64,000 bases of DNA. It comes from Yamagishiella unicocca. Taxonomy: Eukaryota > Chlorophyta > Chlorophyceae > Chlamydomonadales > Volvocaceae. The DNA lies in the NCBI GenBank assembly GCA_003116995.1, contig BDSL01000078.1, forward strand, positions 124,001-188,000, read 5' to 3'. The notes beneath the pieces were generated by a model. It saw nothing but the letters and a program-made list of their open reading frames with translations. It had not been told where the DNA came from and searched no databases. The translations under genes and the position numbers were made by a program. The stretch's first letter is position 1. Each line of letters opens with the position of its first letter. Below are positions 1 to 12,202 of the stretch, one piece after another.

Positions 1-239
1 CGTGCCATTATTCCACACAATTATCACCTCACTTCTACCTAGGGCGCAGCCGCGCGCAGCCATGCGTGCATGGATTCGCCGCCTTGCCCCCCTCCTGTAC
101 CCCGCGCCCCACCCATTTTACTCTACACGTCACATGCTATACGAGACCGTGTCGTGCATAGGGCCCAAGGGCGCCGGTTCCCGGCCCCCCCCACCATCTC
201 CCCCCTCCCCGCCTCCGAAACCTCCACTGCCCGCCCCAG
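1..239 (+). other. Intron sequence at window edge
   Basis: This is read as the 3' part of an intron of the Gly/Ala-rich gene. A pyrimidine-rich stretch from about 184 to 239 ends in CCCCAG, directly before an open frame that continues without a start codon. I see no separate gene here. Confidence 0.5.
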
Positions 240-3200
240 GTCCGCCTCTTCCTGCCGGGGCTCAAGGGAGGGCCCATGGACGAGTGGGACGACCCCCACG
301 ACGCCAAGGCGGCGGCGGTGGCGGCGGCGCAGGCGGCGTCCTCCTCCCGCGGACCCAGTGAGTGGCCGGCGGTGGTCGTGGAGCGTTGGACGCGGGGGGA
401 TTCGATCCGGGGACTTCAGGGCACCCTGGTATGCCAGCGGACCGTGCAGCTCTGGCCCCTGCCTGAAGGAAAGGGTGCCGGAAGAGCGGTACTTGCCGGC
501 TGGGGGAGGGGCGCAACTGGGGACCGGGGCGAGGAGTGGCGGGCTGAAGGTCAATTGGTTGTGCGGTCCACACTCCAAACCCCAATTCCAAACCGCTATA
601 TTGTCGCAGCTGACACGGCGCTCAAATCACGCAAGAAACTTGCCAAGGTGGCGGCGCTGGCGCACGCAAATGATTCTTCGGGGCTCGGCAGGTCGGGGGC
701 CGGCGGAGGCGGAGGCCCCGGGGGCGACGGCGACGGCGGGATGATGATGGTGGTGGAGGCGATCATGGTGCTGGAGGTGCGGGGGGTGTCTGTGTGGGGG
801 GTGCGGTGTGTGTCTGTGTGTGAGGGGGGGGGTCGAGGAAGACCCGTGGATGCGAGGAAAGACCGGGGGTGGGCATGAAGACCGGTTACGCGACATGGAC
901 ATGTGTGTTTTATAGATGCTGCGGACATGTGTGTGTGTGTGTGAGTGGGGGGCGGGTTTACAAACAGAACCGGCGGAGGGGTGGGTTTGGAGGGGCTCAA
1001 AAGCTGGCAGGCACTACCGGGGCACTGCAGCTGGCCGGTCCTGCGGCCGGCCTGACTCGGCAGCCGCAGAGGGCTGAGCAGCAGCTCAACCCAGACGAGC
1101 TCCGGAACCAAACCCGGTCCCCGCCCCGCGCTGCGCCCCTCCCGCTCGTCCGTCGGCCCCAGGATGACGACGACGATGAAATGCTGCTGCTGGCCTCCGG
1201 GTCGGCTGACGGCGGCGGCACGGCCTCGGAGGGCGGCGACATGTCGGCAGCCAGCGGCCCCCAGCGGCTGATGCAAGGTAGGCGGGTGATCTCGGGTGCT
1301 TGAGTGCTTTCCTTGGTATTTTTTCCTTCATGCCCCCCTCCCTGGATTTCCGGTTGAGGTTGTGCGCTGCCACGTCACCGAACACATCCCCCCGGTGGCG
1401 CCCGTCATCGCCCTTGGTTTGTCGGCCGTGGATTCGCGGATTATCCTTTACCCCCCCCCGTGGCCCCCCGGTGTCCGATGGCTATGCACACGCTACATTT
1501 CCCCAGTCGCGTTATCGGGTCTATTATTGTAACCCCCCCGGTGGCCCTCCCGCTTCACTGTGGCACTGCGGCGGCGCCAGGCTACGAGGCCGACAGGACG
1601 TCAGCTAGGTCCGCAGCAGGCGGCAGCCGCTACTACACACAGCCGGGAGTGAGCACAGCAGCGGCGGCGGCGGCAGCGGCGGCGGGGGCAGCGGCGGCGG
1701 GGCCAGCGTCGAGCGGCGGCGCGTACGGCCGCGGCGGCGCGTACGGCGGCCATGGCGGTCCTAGCGGGGCCGGAGGGCGGCACCGTCCTGGGTCAGCCAC
1801 CGGCGGTGGTCTCGGCGTTGGGCGGCCCATCAGTGCAGCCAACCGGCGGTCGGGGTGAGTGGGGTTGGGGTGAGAGGCGGGGTGAGCAGGGTTGGGGTGA
1901 GAGGCGGGGTGAGTGGGGTTGGGGTGAGAGGCGGGGTGAGTGGGGTTGGGGTGAGAGGCGGGGTGAGTGGGGTTGGGGTGAGAGGCGGGGTGAGTGGGGT
2001 TGGGGTGAGAGGCGGGGTGACGGTGTTCATTATTGCTCTGGACCGGGTGGGATGGAGTGGAGGACGCGGCAAGTGGCTGTAGGACAGCAGCCGGTCCGGT
2101 CCGGTGGGGCAGGTGGGGCAGGTGGTGGCGCAGCACCACTGTTTCGGTGACCGCTCCCACCCCAGCGGAACGAGGCGGCAAGGGACAGGGCCTGCGGGCG
2201 GCGATCACAACCACGTTATAAATCACACCCTCGTCGATCAACTGACTCCTAACCATCCCCAACCACCCGCAACTGTCGCCAACTGCCAGCGAGTCGCACA
2301 TGGGCTTCGACGGTTTCAGCCACACTCGGCTCCGCACGGGTCCCGTGTCCGGGTCCGCGGGAGCGGGCGGGGAGATGGCGTCCAACGCCCCGCGTGTGCC
2401 CGTGTGGGCCCGGCTGGCAGCTAACTCGGTGCCCAAGGAGAAGATGATGCCGCCGCCGCCAAAGGTAGGGAGCAGGCCTGGGCGGGGTTCGAGGAAGACC
2501 CGTGGATGCCCGAAAGAAACCGTTTAGAACAGACGTTTTGAAGGCCTGGGCGGGGGGGCTGGGAGGCGGAGGAGGCCTGGGAGGCGGCGGTGGAGGTGTA
2601 GAAGGCGGTGGAGGCGGCGGGAGGGAGGGCTAGGCAGGGAGGGAGGGCTAGGACGCGGAGTGGATGGTCGGACGGGGGCAGCGGGTGCAGAGGGCTGGTG
2701 GGTGTGGAAGGAGCCTGGCTGGTGGGTGTGGAGGGAGCCTGGCTGGTGGGTGTGGAGGGACGGTGTGGGGGGTTGTATAAAAACCGGTTTACGCAACAGG
2801 ACAGGATAGTTGGCGCATGGTCGTCGGACACCAAATTTGTGGGCGCATGCTGAAGCACTGGAACTGACTACCGGCAAACCTGTGGAGGCGGCCTGTCGGA
2901 GCTGTGTAAAAGAAAAGAAATATAAAAAGAATAAGCAAAGCGCGGTGACGTGCATTGGGCGCGGCGAGGCGAGTGGCGGTGCAGCGCGGCGCCCTGCCCG
3001 GATACCGACCGTTGTTACCGTAGCGGCGTGAGATGTCAGCAGCGAACGTCCTGGACCGTCCCGTGTCTTGAACCGCGCCGCCGTGCCGTTTGGGAAACCG
3101 CGGTAACAGCAAGGGTCGCAAACGCACGCGCACAGCGGCAAAACAAAACGGACAAGACATACAAAGTCTAACGGTGTGGGGGGGGCTGCTGGAGGCGGCA

Positions 3201-5935
3201 ACAGGTGGTGTGACGTGGCATGGACGTCGCAGTAACTGTAATAACAGTGGATGTGTCGCGTACGGCAGGTCTACCGAGCCGTACAAGGCAAGACGCTGAG
3301 CCTGGGGCTGGGCGGCCCTGACGACGGCTTTGGGCTGTTCATGGTGGCGGATCCGGCGGCGCCGTACTATGGCGTCGAGCCGGGCAACGGAAGCGGCGTC
3401 GCCGCGGCCGCCGCCGCCGGCACCGCCAACGGTGGCGGCGGCGGCCGTATGGGTTGGCCGATGATCCCGCCCGTCGGCGGCTGGATACGTGCCAATGGAG
3501 GGCCGCCGGGGAACCCGGTGGCGGCGGCGGCGGCGGCAGCAGCGGCGGCGGCGATGGCGGCGGCGGCGAACCGAGGGGCCGGGCCGATGTACGGTGTATC
3601 ATACGACGCGGACTATGGGCAAACGGGAGGTGAGGGGATCAGGCTCCGGCAGAGCGGCGGGGACGGGTTTCGGAGCGGCGCGAATGGTTTCGGAGCGGCG
3701 CGGAGGCGCGGAGGGTTTCGGAGCGACGGACGATGCCTGTAGGGTCTGGACGTGCGGTGCACGTGAGGCGAACTGGCGCATTGGGTTTCGGAGCTTTACC
3801 ACCGCCCGGAGCCAAGAACCGCCGTCCGGATCTACCCTTCCGCCCACCACAGCCCCATCTCATCGAATCTAAACAGCCAGTGTCGAGTCCACCTGCCCCT
3901 GGTCACGCCATTCCGACCCAACCCTTTGCGTATGTCTTACCACCGCAATGCAGGCGGCCGCCGCGTGCAGGACAGCTCCGCCGGCGGCCTTACCAACCAG
4001 CCGTACGGCGCCGCCGCCGTCGCCGTCGCCGCCGCAGGCGGCGTCGGGCCAAACGTGGCGTTCGTACGGTCCCGCCGCCTGGGCAGCGGCGCATCGCCCG
4101 GGAAGGCGGCGCAGCCGCCGTCACAGCCCCAGCCGCCGGCGAGCGGTTCCGGAGCTGCCGGTTCAGCCGCGGTGAGTGGCAGCGCCGCCGGCGCCGCCGG
4201 CAGCTTCCCGGGTCCCGGGTCGTCCGGCGCCGCCGCCGCGGCGGCGGCGGCGGCCGCCGCCGCGGCGGCCGCTGGCTCGGCTTCCGCGCTGCGTCTGGCG
4301 GCGCACCGCGGTCAGCACCTCAACCGGGTGACCAGTGAAGTCAGCCAGACGGCGGTGTCCGCACCAGCCCTGGTCAAGGTGGGGCCGGGGGCGGGGGCGG
4401 GGTTCCCGCACGTGGCTGTGGCCGGACGGAGGGCCTCAGGACACCGGGGAGGTCACGGGGCCGGGGAGAGGAGGTTGGGGCGGTGCGTGTTATGCGGGGG
4501 AGGAAGGGGCGCGGCCGGCCAGCGCAAAAAGATGAAATTGGTAGGGTTACGAGAACCACTAAGATCCCTTACTGGTCCTGAATTCCCTGGTGACCTCACC
4601 CCCTTGGCCCTGCAGACCCACTCCTCGGAGCTGCCAGGGGAGGTGGCGGCACGAGTAGCGGCCGCCGGGGCCGCCGCCGGCTGGGGTGGCGGCGGCGGCG
4701 GCGGCGGTGGCGGCTCGGGGCCTCCCCTCTCTCCCGGGCGCCTTAGTCAGCCACCGCCGCCCATCGCGGTGCCAACCGCCTGGGCCGACCCCAGCGGCGC
4801 CGGGCTCGGCGCCGGTAACATGATGCCGTACAACGCCGCGCGCGCCATGTCGTACAGCAGCATGCCGCCGCAGGGGCAGCTTAGTCCTGGCCGAGCAGCG
4901 GTTGGCGGGTTCGCTGGCGGCGGCGGGGGGTTCCTGTCTCCCGGGGGGCGCTCGAACCCCCTGGGGGGAGGCGCTGGGGTCATGTCCAACGGGCCCGCCA
5001 GCCCCACCGTCCACTCGAGCTACCGGTCCGCGGCTGCACCGCCGCCGCCGCAGCCCTTCACCCAGCAGCAGCAGCAACCAACGTACCATCATATCTCAGG
5101 TCCCAGCAACTCGAACGGCTACGCAGCGGCCTACCAGCAGGTTGGAAAGGCTACACGGGAGGGACGACTTGGAAGGGGACGTAGCGCAGGGGGTGGAGGG
5201 AGGCCTGGGGGCGGGACTGGGATGTGAGTCGGCCGCGGGGTTAGGAGCTGAATGTGCAGGGCCGGGGCAGAGGGAGGTGAAGCCCGAGTGGGGGTCGGTA
5301 TGGATGACACCTGGTGCGCCAGCACCGCCTAGTCCCCGTCGGCATTGCTGTCCCGCCGCACCCGCCGTGGCACTGGAGGGCCTTGAACGGGTGTTTGGTG
5401 CTGGACAGACATCCCAGGGGCGACCCACGGGTCCGAAATGCGGAGGAGGAAACACACGGCACCAATGACGCGCAAAGCATGTGCAATGAGAGGTACGAAT
5501 GGCTGGTGTTTATGTACGATTTAGTTATGTTGCCATTTTCACTCCCGTGCTGCGCAGTCGGATGGCTACGGGAGCTACGGCGGCGCGGCTGGCGGTATAG
5601 CCTCGTCGCCTAACGGTGGCGCAGTCGCGACATCTCGCTACGGCGCTTCAAGCGGAGGAGCCTCCAGGGGGGGAACGGGAGCGGGCGGAGGCCCGATGTA
5701 TTCAAACAACCGAGGGGCAGGCGGGGGGCCGCCCGGGATGCTCTTTGCGACGGGAAGTACGCCGCAAGTCACGGCGGCAACGCTGGCGGCGGTAGCGGCG
5801 GCGGCGGGAGCGGTGGCCGCCACTGCCGGCGCGGTTGGCGGGCCTGGCATGTACGACCCGGGGAGCGGCGGGGGGGCGGGCATGTCGCGGTTGCGATCCT
5901 CGTCCTTCACGCAGCTCGCGCAGCAAAGCCGTTGA
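240..5935 (+). CDS. Gly/Ala-rich low-complexity protein, C-terminal part (5' end outside window)
   Basis: I do not recognise the family. Exons read: 240-357, 610-749, 1031-1277, 1581-1854, 2290-2464, 3269-3629, 3954-4378, 4616-5140, 5558-5935. All junctions are GT-AG with matching phase, giving 880 residues and a TGA stop. The first exon opens in frame at an acceptor, so the start lies upstream. The end of the second exon is uncertain because several GT sites fit (749 to about 780). Less repetitive islands are a charged piece (LKSRKKLAKVAALAHAND), an acidic DDDDDE run, VPVWARLAANSVPKEK, and VYRAVQGKTLSLGLGG followed by DDGFGLFMV. The rest is poly-Ala, poly-Gly, Pro and Ser. No signal peptide, membrane segment or catalytic motif is visible. 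It could be an RNA-binding or scaffold protein, but that is a guess. Confidence 0.7.
1855..2019 (+). repeat. 27-bp minisatellite made of splice-donor-like units
   Basis: About six tandem copies of a 27-base G-rich unit (GGTGAGTGGGGTTGGGGTGA plus AGGCG and flanking G). Most copies carry GGTGAG(T). The array begins exactly at the 5' splice site that ends the exon at 1854. Confidence 0.9.
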
Positions 5936-6946
5936 CGGTTGTGGTGCACGACTGACGGTTGACGGGTGGGTGGCCTGAGAAGACTAGCTGACGGTGTCGG
6001 TCGGTCGACGCCGTTTAGGGGCCGGGTTCCACGTCTAGTTTGAGCGCGTCTCCAAAGTCTCAACTCGATTGCACAGACGCTCTCCCGGCCGCTTGGTCGT
6101 CAGGTCACCAAGATTGGACACGGACTGGCCTCTTTTCCACCCGATCTTTCCTGCTATCGCTAGAACCTCGTGATTTACGCTCTGTACTGGTACATATACA
6201 TGCCAAATATTCTCCCATCTATGCGTCGGGTTCATCTAGGCATTCCGCGCGGCGCTCCTGCTGGAGGAGAAATTGCGAATTTCGCCTTGCCGCACTGGCC
6301 AAGCGCGGAATAATCCCAATTTTATGGTGACAAGCGTAAACTTGACAACTGTGACTGTTTGTATGAGCTTGTAGGGTCTGGGCCGGTGATGTGGGTTGCG
6401 AAGGTCGGGGGGTCAGTTCCGAGGACAGAGAGTCGCTGTGTGCTCGGCGGGTGCGCCAAGGCGGCCCGCTGGGCCCAGCCAGAGAGATTTAGATACCGCA
6501 AAGTTTCTGATGCGTACAAGCAGCGGAGGCTGCAAGCTCACTGCATTTGCGCGGCTGTCGGGCTAGTGCCGGTGTGTGCTGGCCTCGGCCCGCAGCGCCT
6601 AGCCTTGGCAGGGCCGACTGCAACTTTCTGCGCGCGTTTTTCCATTTCTTCCTTGTTCCTGTCGTCTCTGCCGGCCAAATCAGCTGAAGGAGCAAGAACA
6701 ACAATCAAACATTAGGTAACCAAGTTTGTTGCGGCATCCCCTGTTGCGCGAAGCCGTCGAGTCCTCCGCTGGTGGGGCCGCTGCTGCTGGCGCCTTCACC
6801 TCCCGGGCTGAGCCAATCGGCCCAGACGCACAGAGAAGCCCAAGACACGCGTCTACAGGGAACACAGACGGTGCCAGCAGCTGTCGCTTGCTCAACAATA
6901 CCCCCTTCGGAACAGTGCCCACATCGCCCCCGCATCGCGGCTCCCA
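5936..6946. other. Intergenic region
   Basis: This should contain the 3' UTR of the Gly/Ala-rich gene and the promoter and 5' UTR of the TPP enzyme. No convincing exon, TATA box or TGTAA signal was seen. Confidence 0.4.
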
Positions 6947-9900
6947 ATGTCACCATTTCCAGAAAGCCACCAGCTCCAGCTAGCGGAAGATGAGGACAAC
7001 GCCGATGCAGCGGCCGCCGATGCCGCCGCCCCAGTTCCCGTCCTCGCCCCCGCAGCAGCCACCAGCGCCCCCGCCGCTGCTGCACTACCGCTTCCCGTCA
7101 CGGGGGCCGAGGCGGTAATGCACGCGGCCATGCGAGCGGGTGCCGACGTGTGTTTCGCCAACCCCGGCACCACCGAGATGTGGCTAGTTTCGGCGCTGGA
7201 TAGCGTGTGGCCTGCCGTACGACCTGTGCTCTGCCTCCACGAGAACGTAGCGACGGGCGCGGCGGACGGTAGGGTGGGTTTCTGGGTTATGGTGTCGTCC
7301 GGTATCATGTAATACATCACACCACCGCTGCATGGTAGAGACGGTAGCGTGTCCTCAATGGGAGACGGTAGAATGTGCCCAAGGATGCCCCGTCGCCTAA
7401 AGACGAAGTACCTCACTTCTGTGGCGGCAACCCCTCGCATACATCATAACAGTTACTACCACATCATCGACGCCCTCTTCCCCGTCCCGACCCACGGGTC
7501 GTCCTCCATGCAGGCTACGCCCGAATCGCCCGGCGCCCCGCCCTCACGCTGCTGCACCTGGGCCCCGGCCTGGCCAATGGCCTAGCCAACCTGCATAACG
7601 CGAGACGCGCCCGCAGCCCCGTGCTGAACCTGGTGGGGCAGGGGTGGGCATTGCTTGGGGCCGGGGGCAAAGCAGGGGGAGGGAGGGGATTCAACGTACG
7701 GCAGTTTCCCTTCCAACCCAAACCTTGGGGTCCGCCACTTGCCTGCCTACCCCTAGGCCCCGAGCTGAAACGCATAGCTTGCGTTTATATGTTGTTAATT
7801 CCGCCACCTGATTGCAACCCGTCTGTTCGGGCCCAGATAGCACCCTGACATGCCCTAACCGTGTGACATGTGACATGTACAGGTGGGTGACATGGCCACC
7901 TGGCACAGGGCTAACGACCCGCTGCTCAACAGCCCTCTGGAGCAGCTGGCGGCGACCGTGTCCGGCGCCGTGGTGGTGGCGGGAGGCCACGGTGGCGGCC
8001 GAGTGTACGGCAACTGTGGCGGTGGCGAGGACAGCGGCTATGCGGGCCTGGCTGGCGAGATGGCAATCGAAATTATGGCGGCGCTGGCGACGGCCGGTGC
8101 GTGTGGCGGTTGGTAGCTGATTTACTGGTGGTGTGTACGGCACGAAGTAATGATGAAACCCACTGCTTGGTTTTGGCGATCTCAGCATAGGTAGGCGCCT
8201 CTCTTTTGAAACTGCGACCGCACATGTCATGCTGATACTCCGCTCCCTGTTACTTCACACACACTTTCTGTTTCCAAGCCCGCACTGAACGTGTTACCTC
8301 CCCACCCTTTGACACAACAATGGCGATGTGCCCGATGGTTCTACCTCTTGGTCTGGAACCCACTGTAACCGTTACAACAACACCTGCATGGCGCACAGAG
8401 CCCAACTCCTCCAGCCAGGCGGTCAAGGGAGGCGCCGCCGCGGCCACTGTCGAGTCAGCGGACGCGCAGGTGACACCTGTTGGTGGCAGCGTCGTCACGG
8501 TAATCGTACCGCACGACCTAAGTTGGGAGCCGCCGCCGCCGCCATCCGATCCCAAGGACGTGTGCAGAACGACTGCGTCTCCAGCATCGGCGGCAACACA
8601 ACCAGCACCAGCGGTCCCGGCGCATGGCGGTCCCTCCACTGACTCAGCTGATGCCTTCGTCCGGGATTGTGCCGCGGCACTTCTGCGCGCCGCCGCCACA
8701 GGTGGCGGCGGCGCCGCCGCCGCTGGAGGCCGCGGCCGTGCAGCCGCCCTATACTTAGGGGGCGAAGCCCTGCTAGCGGCTGGTGGGGCACTGCTGGCGG
8801 CGGGGCAGATAGCCGCCGCCACCGGTGCCGTGCTGTTGTGTGAGGGCGCCTTTGCAAGGGTCGACCGTGGTGCCGGACTGCCGGTGCTGCGACGGCTGCC
8901 GTACTTTCCGCAGGAGGCGGCTTCGGAGCTGGCCAAGTACAGCTGCCTGGTGTTGGTGGACGTGAGGCCGCCCGTCGCCAACTTTGGCTACCGGTGCGGC
9001 ATCCTCGTGTGCGATCCTTGCGATTCGTTTATTGTTGTTGCGCATCGCTGTGACGCGGTGCGTTGCATTTATCACGCGCTTTTCCGTGTGCTGCAGTGCG
9101 TTGAGTACTTCACTTCATGTCCTGCCTGCCCGACCGACGTGCATCCTTTGCGACTGTGTGCAGGGGTGGGCCCGGGCTGCTGGTGCGGCCGCCCACAGGG
9201 GATGACAATGACACAACGCTGTGGGAGTTCGACCCCCCCGCCCTGGCGGCCGCGGGCTGGGACGCCGCCACCGCGTTGTGCCGTCTCGCTGCCGCCCTTG
9301 GGCCCGCCGCGGCCGCCGTCAAGCCGCTCATCAACTGCCGCGGCGCGTTCGCATCGCCACGGCGGCCGCCAGTGCCGCCGCCGGGTCGCCTGACGCCGGC
9401 GGCGCTGTGCGCTGTGGTGGCGGCACTGCAGCCGGAGGGGACGGTGCTTGTGGATGAGTCGCTGACCAGCGGGTCGGCGTACTGGGAGGCGTCGCAGGTG
9501 GGTCGGCGTACTGGGAGGTGTGCCGAGATGCGGAAGCTGGGTTTTGACGCGTAGCTAGGGATGTACGGCACTTTTGTCAACACCGGGAATGGGGGGAATG
9601 GGACTGCACTTCCTCAAACAGCTTTCCAACAGGTGGAAATGCCCTACCCACGCGCTTTTATTGTTTGTCCTCCACTCACTATCCTATAAAACCTAAACCC
9701 TAAAACCCGCCCACGCTCCTCCGCAGGGCTGTCCACCCTTCGTGCACCTAACACTCACTGGCGGTGCTATCGGCAGCGGACCCCCCCTGGCGCTGGGCGC
9801 CGCTGCGGCTCTGGCGGCGGCGGATCGTGACACCGACGCTGATGTTGCCCGCGAAGACGGCCACACGACCAGGTCGTCGCACGGCGCCGCCGCCGCCGCC

Positions 9901-10903
9901 GCCGCTACCACCGCCGCCGCTGCCACCACCGCCGCTGGGGCCATTTTGCCTGGCAAGGCAACCGGTGGCGTCTCATCCCTCACGGGTCGTCGCCGCCGCC
10001 GCCGGGTCATCAACCTGCAGGCTGATGGTAGCGCCATGTACAGCCTCCAGGTGGGGAGCCAGTCACCTGGGGAGTCACATGCACAGCCTGACGCCCCGTC
10101 CTTCCACCCACCAGCCTCGATCCTTCTCTGCCCCGTGCGGTGTGCATCCCAACCCATCTCTTTCCATGTTCCTGTCCCGCCCCATCCACGCACACAGGCG
10201 CTGTGGACTCAGGCTCGTGAGCAGCTGCCCATCACCACCATCATCTGCGCCAACAGCAGCTATGCCATCCTGCGGGTGCGGGCCGTGCGGCGCGTGCGGG
10301 GCGGTGTATGTGTACCTCCCCTGCATGCTGCGCGTGCTGTGCATGCAGAGTTACACAGCACACGCTCTCCGTCTCCTCCCGTGTTCCCCTGCCTTCAGGT
10401 TCCGCCCCACCCCGCACACACATTGTGCGCTGGTACTATCAGCGCCCGAGTGCCCTTGTAAAGAATGCCTGTGTGTGTTCTTGCAAGGCTCCACCGCCCC
10501 ACCCAGCAACCCACGGGTCCTCCTCAAAACCTAGCAACCTTGCACGCACCCGCCTCCATCACATGCGGCCTCCACACACCACCTCTGACTCCGCTCCCTG
10601 CCTGCCATGCCACCTGCCATATCACGTGCCACGACACCTTTCACATCACCCACCACGTCACCTGCCACGTCCTCACCTGCCATATGGGCCCATCAGGTGG
10701 AGGCGGCCAGGCAGCGGCTGCCCGGTGTGGGTCCTGCCACACGGGCGCTCACGGACCTGTCCTCGCCCCCCCTGGACTGGGTGTCTCTGGCTGCGGGACT
10801 GGGTGTTGCGGGGTCACGGGTAAACACGGTGGAGGGCTTCGCGGTGCAGCTGGAGATGGCGCTGCGGCTGCCGGGGCCGTTCGTCATCCAGGCGGACCTG
10901 TGA
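6947..10903 (+). CDS. Thiamine-diphosphate enzyme, acetolactate synthase/benzoylformate decarboxylase-like
   Basis: Exons: 6947-7268, 7514-7632, 7883-8096, 8279-8993, 9164-9497, 9727-10050, 10198-10275, 10697-10903. Phases are consistent throughout and give 770 residues. The PYR domain starts near residue 55 with [20 protein letters not shown] and [15 protein letters not shown]. The catalytic Glu that activates the cofactor is Glu99 in [13 protein letters not shown]. The central domain contains [11 protein letters not shown]. The PP domain has [20 protein letters not shown] and the cofactor Mg-binding motif [18 protein letters not shown] near residue 667, followed by CANSSYAIL. The C-terminus [15 protein letters not shown]...GPFVIQADL is typical. 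The family decarboxylates 2-keto acids. It resembles the IlvB/MdlC-like branch rather than housekeeping acetolactate synthase, so the substrate is unknown. Ala/Thr-rich inserts near residues 600-640 lengthen it beyond the usual 550 or so. No clear transit peptide. A TGTAA lies at 11799-11803, far downstream. Confidence 0.9.
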
Positions 10904-12202
10904 TGAGGGGAACCCCTGAGGCCGGGAAGATTGCGGCGCACATGCAGCCGCGTGCGGCTAAGTGACGTTGCGTGTTGTTGGTGCTGGTGGCGGCAGCAAG
11001 TGACTCAACGGCAGTAGCGCTTTGTTGACAGCATCGACAAACGTAAGCCGGCGCGCGCTGGAGATCGAGACACAGAGGGTCCTCGGGGGTGGCACTGCGG
11101 GGGCTTCTGCACCACCGCGTCGGCTAGGAACCAACGTGATGCAGCGCGGGCAGCAGTGACGCTGAGCGCCAAGCAGCGACTATGCGCGAGCCGGCCAGCT
11201 GTCCGAAGTCCACCAACAACACTTTCTCTAGGCGCCGCCCCCACCCCGGCTGCAGCTAAACCCCCTGCGTTCGCAGCCGTCGTCGGAGCGCGCGACGGCA
11301 GGAATTGACACGTGAAGAAGCTCCGGAACCAGCTGTTGCTCCGGTCGGTTTCGGTGCGCCCCGCGTAATACAATGCGCGGCGACCCATGCCCTCGTCATG
11401 ACTCGCATCGACAGACACCCTCGCCTGGCGCTATGTGGCGCGCAGCTGGCGCGGTGTCTGCTGGACCAACAGCTCCTGGAAGCGGATGTGGCTGACAATG
11501 TCGATTTGGCGGAGCAAAACCGAGAAACCGCATCACCGGCGGCTCCGGCGTATCTTTGGTGCGGTCGAATATGATGCTGTTGCCGGAAATGTCGACGGCA
11601 TTGATTGGTTTAGCCTCGGGGCTGGACGGATCCTCGCCAATGTGAGCATCGGGGCTGGACGGTTCGTCCTCACAGCTAGCCTCGGCCGCGTCTTCGGTTC
11701 AGACGCGGCGTGCCTGCGTCAGCTCCCTTTGAGCAGACCATTATTAAAGTTTTGCGGCATCTGGAGACCAAAAGTTGACGGCGAGACGCACTTGTGTATG
11801 TAAAGAGTGCTTGAAAGCACGCAAGGGCTGGTGCTGGCTTTGAACATTATCGACGTCCCCGTGGGTCGCAAGGCCCTGGGTCGACCTTTCCGGGCTTCCC
11901 CCCCTCGCAGGATGGAAGAGTACGGGGCAAATAATGAAGTTAACCAACCTGGCCATCTGGATTTTATGTAGATACCAGCGTTGCAACTCAGTGAACAGGC
12001 CAAACGTACGTTACCAGCCATTGCAACTCTCTGCATATTGAGGCCGCTATTGTCATCATTGCAATCTTTTGAATCCAAAGCTTTCAAGTTTATGTGATGT
12101 TCCGCGTCGAACTTACAGCGCACCCGGAGCATGCGACCGTCGTTGTCAGATTGACAAAGAAGGACTGACCCCGGAAAGTTATTATATCAGAGGCTGCGAA
12201 TT
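10904..12202. other. Intergenic region
   Basis: No supported exon on either strand. A TGTAA at 11799-11803 may be the polyadenylation signal of the upstream TPP enzyme, which would make a 3' UTR of about 900 bases. The region just before 12203 is AT-richer and may be the 5' UTR of the zinc-finger gene. Confidence 0.35.

Noticed and set aside
11005..11803. Possible gene between the TPP enzyme and the zinc-finger gene
   Set aside because: Open frames are short, overlap on both strands and show no splice-consistent or recognisable peptide.
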